NCBI GenBank assembly: GCA_027627225.1
Contig: JAPFQT010000395.1
Span: forward strand, 1-64,000
DNA from: Congeria kusceri
Lineage: Eukaryota; Mollusca; Bivalvia; Myida; Dreissenidae
Direction of reading: 5' to 3'
Length of the DNA: 64,000 nucleotides
This document shows positions 58,013 through 64,000 of this stretch, one piece after another. The first letter of the stretch is position 1, and every line of letters begins with the position of its first letter. The position numbers were made by a program, and so were the translations under genes. The notes under the pieces are model-generated. The model was not told the DNA's origin, searched no databases, and saw only the letters and a list, made by a program, of their open reading frames with translations.

Positions 58013-59565
58013 TTAGACGTCTTCATCGTGGATCGGGTCGTGCGTCGAATCTGGTCCAAGTCCCGTGATGTGGCTGCATGTCCTCAGTAGTTGTGTGGTC
58101 GTGATCTCGTCGTCCTCGTACTTGTCCCAGGTGTCGAACAATCTTCCGTGGATTTCCTTGTACTTCTTCCTGTGAACACGGGTTAGGGCGTGCTCCGACA
58201 CAAGGCGGATTGTCAAGTCCACCGTCTCCGCCTCACGGCGTAGAAGGGGGACAAGCATATAAAAGCCTAGGTCGGCACGCCCTGCCCTTGTGTTTATTCT
58301 TCGATGCCAGCCTGAAATAATTAACAAAGGTTGTGAAAATTTTGTTTATTATGTTACGAAAATAAATAATCAAAGAATAAAAATTATGTTGTTGTTTGTC
58401 TGGTTATAATAATAATAATAATAATAAATTAATAATAATAATAATAATAATACTACTAATAATACCTTCAACATCGTTGTTAGTTCTCACAGTTTGTCGG
58501 TACACGCTCCAATGCTCCGGCTGCCACATTGATCCCCGGATCCACGTGCGCTCCATGTACTGGACAACATTCAGAAGAGGACCACCAACCTGAAATTGAA
58601 CCAATAATTTTATGTCATAAGCAAGTACACATAATACATTTTTGTTACGTTATGTTTAAGTTATTAATATAATTAAATCATATAACTATAATTAAATCAT
58701 ATGAGTAAATAAAATAAGTAATATACACAAGTATAGTAGTACCTCTTCAGCCTGTATCATCAACTGATCGAAGGCAGGAACGATGTGCTCACTTGGCAGA
58801 TACGGCAAGGACATGAGTTTCCTCAAGAAGAGGAACTTGTCGCCCTTTGCCGCATAAGCTGTTGCGAGACCCTCGTTCACTACCTTCCTGTACACACGTT
58901 GATTCCAATGGAATACACAGCCTTTGACTGTCGATCTTGGGTACAGCTGTCGAATCGCCTGCCACGCAGCTGAAAAAAAAGAAAGAAAAAAGTAAAGTTT
59001 ACATTAATAAAAGTTCGATAAAATATATAATGTAAAAATAGATATTCTAAGTTCGATAAAAATATTGAAAGAGGATTATTCAAATTTCAAGGAATACAAT
59101 GGTAAAACAATTACCTGCTTCAAAATCCAGCATGAACCACTCTACCAGCGGATTTTCAAGGCGTTGGTGGATGCGTGACAGCACCTGGATGTAGTCCTCC
59201 TTCGATCTCCTCGACATCAGTACGTACACCAGCGGTACTTGTTTGGTGTCCTCGCCTTTATTGAAGGACCGATCTTCGACTTCGTCTCTTCGTGAATCGA
59301 CAGAGAGTTCTGACATGTATGAACTGTCAGCTTGACTCTCCGATACCTCCGGTACCTCTGGTAGGTCTTCGGTTTCCACTGGTCGTCTGCATTCGCTGCA
59401 CTTCCACTCTACGACTTCACCTTTCATCATTTTACGATATTGTCGCAGACTGATACCTGTCTCACAAGACAGATGCTGCCATCTTTCACATTGATCACAT
59501 GATATTGCACGTTCATCATCATTCACGTTCCATTTACAGTGTACGCATGGATATTCGGAAGCCAT
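58013..59565 (-). CDS. PHD-finger MULE transposase-like protein, 4 exons, 366 aa
   Basis: Exons on minus: 59115-59565, 58743-58969, 58466-58589 and 58013-58311. All introns are GT-AG and phases agree (1, 0, 1). Residues 7-59 form a PHD finger: Cys 7, 10, 23, 26, His 31, Cys 34, 56, 59, with Trp 54 two before the seventh ligand. An acidic linker follows, then the C-terminal MULE transposase part from about 110 (VPLVYVLMSRRSKEDY). It has Asp147 in MLDFEAA, the GCVFHW motif (167-172) and Glu267 in TNNDVEGWHRR. The DGTF block with the first catalytic Asp and the usual N-terminal DNA-binding domain are absent; the PHD sits in their place, in frame. Typical family members are much longer. Start ATG 59565 was chosen because MASEYPC leads directly into the PHD; an 18-residue extension to 59619 is possible. 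PHD fingers usually read histone H3 tails, which may direct chromatin targeting. Confidence 0.88.
58403..58462. repeat. (AAT)n microsatellite in MULE intron 3
   Basis: AATAATAAT run interrupted by AAATT, lying wholly within the 58312-58465 intron. Confidence 0.95.
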
Positions 59566-59619
59566 GATTGGATTTGTGGTTGCAATGAACAACTCACCTA
59601 TTATATACTTCTTGTTCAA

Positions 59620-60180
59620 TTGACAATATTTACTCTATCTGTTTATATACACAGTTTGTATAATCCACGCTGCCAATTAAAGATAATTGAGTTGTTTATT
59701 AATTGACAATTAAAGGCGCGTGTCGCTAATTGATTGTTTGCAAGGCGCTAATTACTGTGTTTGTACTAATAAGTTATTTATTAATTGACAATTAAAGGCG
59801 CGTGTCGCTAATTGATTGTTTGCAAGGCGCTAATTAATGTGTTTGTACTATCAAGTTAATCATTGGAATGCGGTTAATATGTTATTTTATGTATATTTAT
59901 AAGCATAAGAAAAATCAACAACATTTATAATTTTAGTATTTTTTTTATAATATTATTTATTTCCATGCTTTACAAAGTCACATATAATTAATATAAATAA
60001 TAAAACCTGTACATGTCAAGCATACATAATTCATTTTAATTATATTGACCATTAAAACCATATTTTGTTATGATACTCTATTCAATCACACTCCAAAAAT
60101 AACACAAAAACTACAACATATTTCAATATATTTATTCACATAACACACAATCTTATTCAATGTCAATACCATGTATAATA
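59620..60180 (-). promoter_or_regulatory. MULE upstream region with 82-bp tandem duplication
   Basis: TTATTAATTGACAATTAAAGGCGCGTGTCGCTAATTGATTGTTTGCAAGGCGCTAATTA is present twice at about 59695-59856 with an 82-bp period. It carries GGCGCGTGTCGC and GCAAGGCGC islands in AT-rich DNA. Its place between the start codon and the right TIR makes it a candidate promoter or binding-site block; that role is inferred. Confidence 0.5.
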
Positions 60181-60189
60181 CACTACTAT

Positions 60190-60272
60190 ATATCAGTGTG
60201 ACGAAACCTCCACTCCCCCCGTACACAAAATAAGTATGACGAAACTGTAGTGTGACGAAACCTCCATCACCC
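60190..60272 (-). repeat. MULE right TIR
   Basis: Three copies of AGTGTGACGAAAC-type motif (about 60196, 60233, 60249), reverse complement of the left-end motifs. Confidence 0.88.
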
Positions 60273-60505
60273 ATCTACACCGTGCTAGCACTATTTTACT
60301 AAAATGAAACGTTCACGTGTGTCTTTAATCATATTTTGTTCCGTGCAACTCGTGGTTTTATCATAGAGTATATGGATTGTTAAATATTTGAATTTAAATA
60401 AGGTATATCTTGCCTTTTCAACGACTTTTTTCCACTAAGTATACTGTGCATTCCAATATTATTTCAGCAGTATGCGGTGACCATATGCACCGTGACAATA
60501 CATAC

Positions 60506-60620
60506 CTCTGGCTTTGTGCATGTTGCGTTCACCAATCGAGTAATGGCAACTAAAAACACTGCCAGACCCTCTCCGTGCACAGTGAATGAGGAACCCTGTA
60601 CCTGCCCTGGTGAAATACGA
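60506..60620 (-). pseudogene. 115-bp exon-like segment, right copy
   Basis: On minus: acceptor TTTGTTTCAGCAG, then SYFTRAGTGFLIHCARRG, SGSVFSCHYSIGERNMHKAR, ending AGAG|GTATGT. Same length, phase and tandem CAGCAG acceptor as 38592-38706. No downstream partner exon is found on this side because the MULE and a diverged segment follow. Protein family not recognised. Confidence 0.55.
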
Positions 60621-60774
60621 CTGCTGAAACAAAAATATAGCATAAATACACATTAAATTACATACAATAAGTTTTGTGAAATACATAAATTCTGTATGTT
60701 TTGATATGTACAAAAACCCTTGTCAGTAACTGCAAATGAGTATTCACCAGACAAAACATGTTCAGTGTAGGTTA

Positions 60775-60875
60775 TTCAAGGCAGTTCCAACTATCTTGCT
60801 GTTGGGCTAGCTCTTTCGCTCTTTAAAGTGACTGCCTCTCACGATATAGACCTGGGTTCAATCCCCCAAACATGT
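60775..60875 (+). mobile_element. tRNA-like SINE head, right copy
   Basis: GTTGGGCTAGCTCTTTCGCT, CTGCCTCTCACGATATAG and B box CTGGGTTCAATCCC, in inverted relation to 38352-38450. The two copies are collinear with the exon copies beside them. Confidence 0.55.
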
Positions 60876-61446
60876 CAAGGGTTTTATATCTGTGACCGTC
60901 CGGGTTTTTGGGAAAGTTAGCCATTTATTTTTAATAATTTATACAAAAACATAGAAAGACAAAATTAACATCACATACTGTTTCAATCTTTATTCATGAG
61001 TTTGATACACAAAAAACTAACCGAATTCAAGGTTAAATTACAAAGCAATCAACTGTCAAAATACGACTGTATTGTAACCACCATCTTGGAATCAAAGGTC
61101 TATTTTCGTGACAGAAGGTCAATATTTTGCGGAACTATTTTAAAAAGTGACCGGCGAAATTATATCATTACAAGGAAAATGAATAATAGCAGAGGAGATA
61201 AATCACAACAGGAGAAATCAAACGTAACAGGGGAGATCTACCATTAGTTGGGAGATAAAAATCAAAGGGGTGATCAATCGTAACAGGGGGAGATCAATAC
61301 ATATTTGTTGTTCCTAGCAAATGTGAATTTGTAATCGTAATCCTGAAGATATGCTATTTAAAGATGTTATTCATTGTTAAAGTTTCAGTACTATGTTTAG
61401 AAATCGGCAATAAGCACTCTGATTTTGTATAGCTAACAGGGGCGTA

Positions 61447-61818
61447 GCTTGGGGTAAAAATTGTATAGGCACAATAGGCGGAATTTACAAATCGACGCTG
61501 TAAGCGATAATTTGGGTCAGGAGTGTTTATACTCGTATGTGGCTACAAACAACTAAATTTAGCTAAACCTGCAATGTACAAAATAGTTCTAAAATAAAGC
61601 GTTAGTTTCATATGAAATTTATTTCATATTGACGTAATCGACTTGTTAAACAATGAAATATAAACACAGCCAAGAAAGATCCCCTCATCCCATCCCCCGC
61701 TCTTGTTTTTATTGTATTTTTGGCATATTTAAGTTTTTCATCTCTGGAAAAAATGTATGGGTATAGGCACGTGCCTATAGTACCTAAAGGAAGCTACGCC
61801 TCTGGCAAATGCTAGAAT
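61447..61818 (-). mobile_element. hAT-like MITE in right arm
   Basis: Ends CAGGGGCGTAGCTTGGGG and GGAAGCTACGCCTCTGG. Same insertion site as the left-arm copy relative to flanking TAGCTATACAAAATCAGAGTGCT, so it was present before the arms were duplicated. Confidence 0.75.
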
Positions 61819-63852
61819 TTGTCACAGAACGAGAATTTGTTCTAGGGATTGCCAGACTAGTTGCGCGCGCATACGGATGCGTTGACGGGGTTGACATTAG
61901 CGGTTACAGGAAGGTGGTACGATCTCACATGGATCCAGTAGTTTGCATTTAAATTCGTCTAATAAACTAGAATGCGTCTGATTCACATAAGCATTATACA
62001 TCTGCAACGTTAGACGTGGTGCATATTCTTCAAAGTACGAGCTGTGATGACTCGATAGTAAAGAAACGTTCTGCAATGCAGGAATCAACACAAGGGACGT
62101 AACTCATCTGCCACAGACATGTATGTATAGTATAAACTGAATGGATTGTCTCCCTTTGTGTAGTGAGATTCGTGCATTGACCACATCGTACATTTTACAA
62201 AGAGTGATTAATCTTAATCAGGTTGATCATGATTAAATGTATGAGGTCATACTTTGTTGCAGCACACAACTCCCGAACTTTTCCACAATAGTAAGTTTTC
62301 TTTTCAATTGTAGTAATAGTATTTGACATAAAATGAATGAATTCATCACTGAAATTGTACATAAATAATCATTACTCCTATATATATCTGAGGTCGGTAT
62401 ACACCGACCTCATATCGGTAAGTGCTATTTTCCTGTGGCAACATTCCGACATGAAATCATGTCGGAAGCTTTTTTTGCTGCAATTTCTTTTTTTATCACT
62501 CATTGTTCATTTAACAATGATTCAACATTATGTATAAACATTAATTTACCAATTGCATGCCATAAAGTCAACATAAAACTTACTTTAACGCTTAATCCTT
62601 ATCCAAATGCACTGTTCAAATTATATGTAAAGTCCTCCATATTGCACTGAGTAATTAGTTCAATAAATGAGACGTTTAACGCAAATTTAGTGCTACTTTT
62701 TAAAAGGGGCTACATTCACTGGAATAAATGAGACATTTAACGCTAATTTAGTGCTACTTTTTAAAAGGGGCTAAATTCGCTGGAATTTCTCATCACCGAA
62801 TGACCATTTATGTGGTGGAAAATCAAAATGTGAAATTTTCAAAAATATCGCTCAGATATCAAAATAAAATCACTTGGTCGAAGATGCAACATGTACTGTG
62901 TAGAATTCACGTCATTTCATAAAATATATAGCTTGAAAATGATCTTAAATTGGAGTTTAAGATATGTTTACATCAACGGTGTTTTCTCGACAGCCATGAT
63001 AAAAATAGCTCAGGTGTATTTAACTATCCAATCACAACGCAGATGCTTTTCAGCACGATTATGAAGGATGTACGCGTAATTTTACAAGACGTTATATTAG
63101 CGGGACTTAGAAATAACGTGACAGACTGGTGCTATTGATTAAAAAAAAGAATGAATAATACACATAACAAATGTTTATTGAAAATTAAAACTAAACATTA
63201 TTTTTAAATATGTATTAAATGATAAAAACTTGATAACATGCAATAAAAATGACCGGGAATATTGGCGAGAATATCCAACAGAACGTATTTCATAAAGTAG
63301 GTCCACCGTAACGTTTCATTTATTTCTACTACATGAACAGCTAAATATGAATCATGAATATCAATATACTACTCAAATTCAGATTAATCTGTTTATTACG
63401 GCCACATAAAAAGGAACACACAGAAACAATACTGTGTGTGTGACGGAGAAATAATTGCAATAATAATACTGCTCAGCGTGGTACCGTAAAATCTTACTCA
63501 ATTCTAACTGAAATGGACAGAGAGAAGAGACGTATATAGATCTTAAATGAAAAATTAAACACTTCATAGTTTTTCATAGCAAAATTCACTAGACAAAGAA
63601 CATGAACATTTATCAGATTGCATGAATAAACAACAACAAAGTAGCAACATTAAGACAACATACTGCATACTGTACACACAATCATGAAGAAAAATAAAAA
63701 CATATAGTATGAACATTATAATAAGCTGTCATGTGGTGGAGGGGTGGTTAAGGGACGTCATCATTGCATTAAGCGAACAGAAGAATATATATCTGCAGGA
63801 TCAAAATGTTCATCCGAGGGCAGTGGCAATGAACAGTATAGTTTCGGTCTTA

Positions 63853-64000
63853 GCTTTTCGCTGCCACCCGCCTGTAGGAGTCGAGTCGTTTAGAAAGCTT
63901 CGACAGCTTTGCTTTGAACTTAGAAGCGTCAATGTTCATGTTGTTCCTTATATTCGGAAAAGATTGGTAGAATCGTCCATTGGAAGGTCTTGTCAGATGC
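63853..64000 (-). CDS. C-terminal exon segment, intact copy (partial)
   Basis: On minus, from the window edge: HLTRPSNGRFYQSFPNIRNN, then MNIDASKFKAKLSKLSKRLD, SYRRVAAKS and TAA. It has no stops, whereas the left-arm copy has two and the 35.2-kb copy is deleted and frameshifted. The exon start lies outside the window. Basic, helix-prone C-terminus of an unrecognised protein. Confidence 0.5.

Larger units (their letters stand above)
57578..60272 (-). mobile_element. 2.7-kb MULE-type transposon with intact TIRs and 8-bp TSD
   Basis: The duplicated target ATCTACAC flanks it at 57570-57577 and 60273-60280. Inverted ends of about 55-90 bp begin G(A/G)(A/G)T(T/G)ATGGAGGTTTCGTC and contain the core TTCGTCACAC three times per end. 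An 8-bp duplication and TIRs of this size fit Mutator-like elements, in agreement with the encoded protein. The element carries one four-exon gene on minus and no second gene. It sits in the gap between two inner blocks of the inverted duplication. Confidence 0.92.
61140..64000 (-). repeat. Right arm of large inverted duplication
   Basis: Reverse-complement match to 31695-34437, in the same internal order, reaching the last base of the window. Small differences include a different number of CT-rich units at the inner end and scattered indels (for example near 62120). Confidence 0.95.

Overview
The window looks like gene-poor nuclear DNA from a bivalve mollusc. Four things suggest this: AT-rich sequence, spliced coding fragments with GT-AG introns, tRNA-derived SINEs, and dispersed ~140-200 bp repeats ending in GGACGGACAGAC-type tails or in a module with GACGCCGACGCCAGG and AGTCGAGCTAAAA. 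The hairpin element at 29.6 kb carries the palindrome GATTAGCCTGTGCRGWCYGCACAGGCTAATC, which I associate with Dreissena (zebra/quagga mussel). The genus is an inference, not a match I could run. There is no rRNA operon, no convincing functional tRNA, no CRISPR, and no complete host gene that I recognise.

Layout. 0.1-2.5 kb: an (AGT)n microsatellite and a 42/45-bp minisatellite. 5.9-17.9 kb: dispersed repeat families, two nested TIR elements and a SINE. 17.90-22.42 kb: a 4.5-kb TA-flanked inverted-repeat transposon inserted in one of these repeats. It carries a two-exon small ORF, a second ORF, and an antisense helix-turn-helix exon. 22.4-29.9 kb: more dispersed repeats, a 28-bp minisatellite and the hairpin MITE. 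31.7-34.4 kb and 61.1-64.0 kb: two arms of a large inverted duplication, the second running off the window. Smaller collinear inverted blocks lie further in (38.35-38.87 and 42.62-42.77 kb against 60.9-60.5 and 57.1-56.8 kb). 42.77-46.48 kb: a 200-N assembly gap followed by a 40-bp satellite of about 88 units. 49.93-52.64 and 54.36-55.02 kb: two oppositely oriented copies of a TA-flanked family; the longer contains a broken Mutator-like transposase fragment. 57.58-60.27 kb: a structurally complete MULE-type transposon with an 8-bp target duplication. It encodes a four-exon, 366-residue protein with an N-terminal PHD finger and the C-terminal half of a MULE transposase.

How it fits together. 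Almost all coding signal belongs to mobile elements. The two best candidates for undescribed biology are the MULE and the 4.5-kb element. The MULE's spliced ORF is open throughout, but the part holding the first catalytic Asp has been replaced by a PHD finger. The 4.5-kb element has textbook ends and target site, but proteins that do not look like a standard transposase. Host-like coding appears only as isolated exons: a pair of 115-bp exon copies on the duplication arms, a 91-bp exon at 42.35 kb, and a C-terminal exon at the window end with two decayed copies at 31.6 and 35.2 kb.
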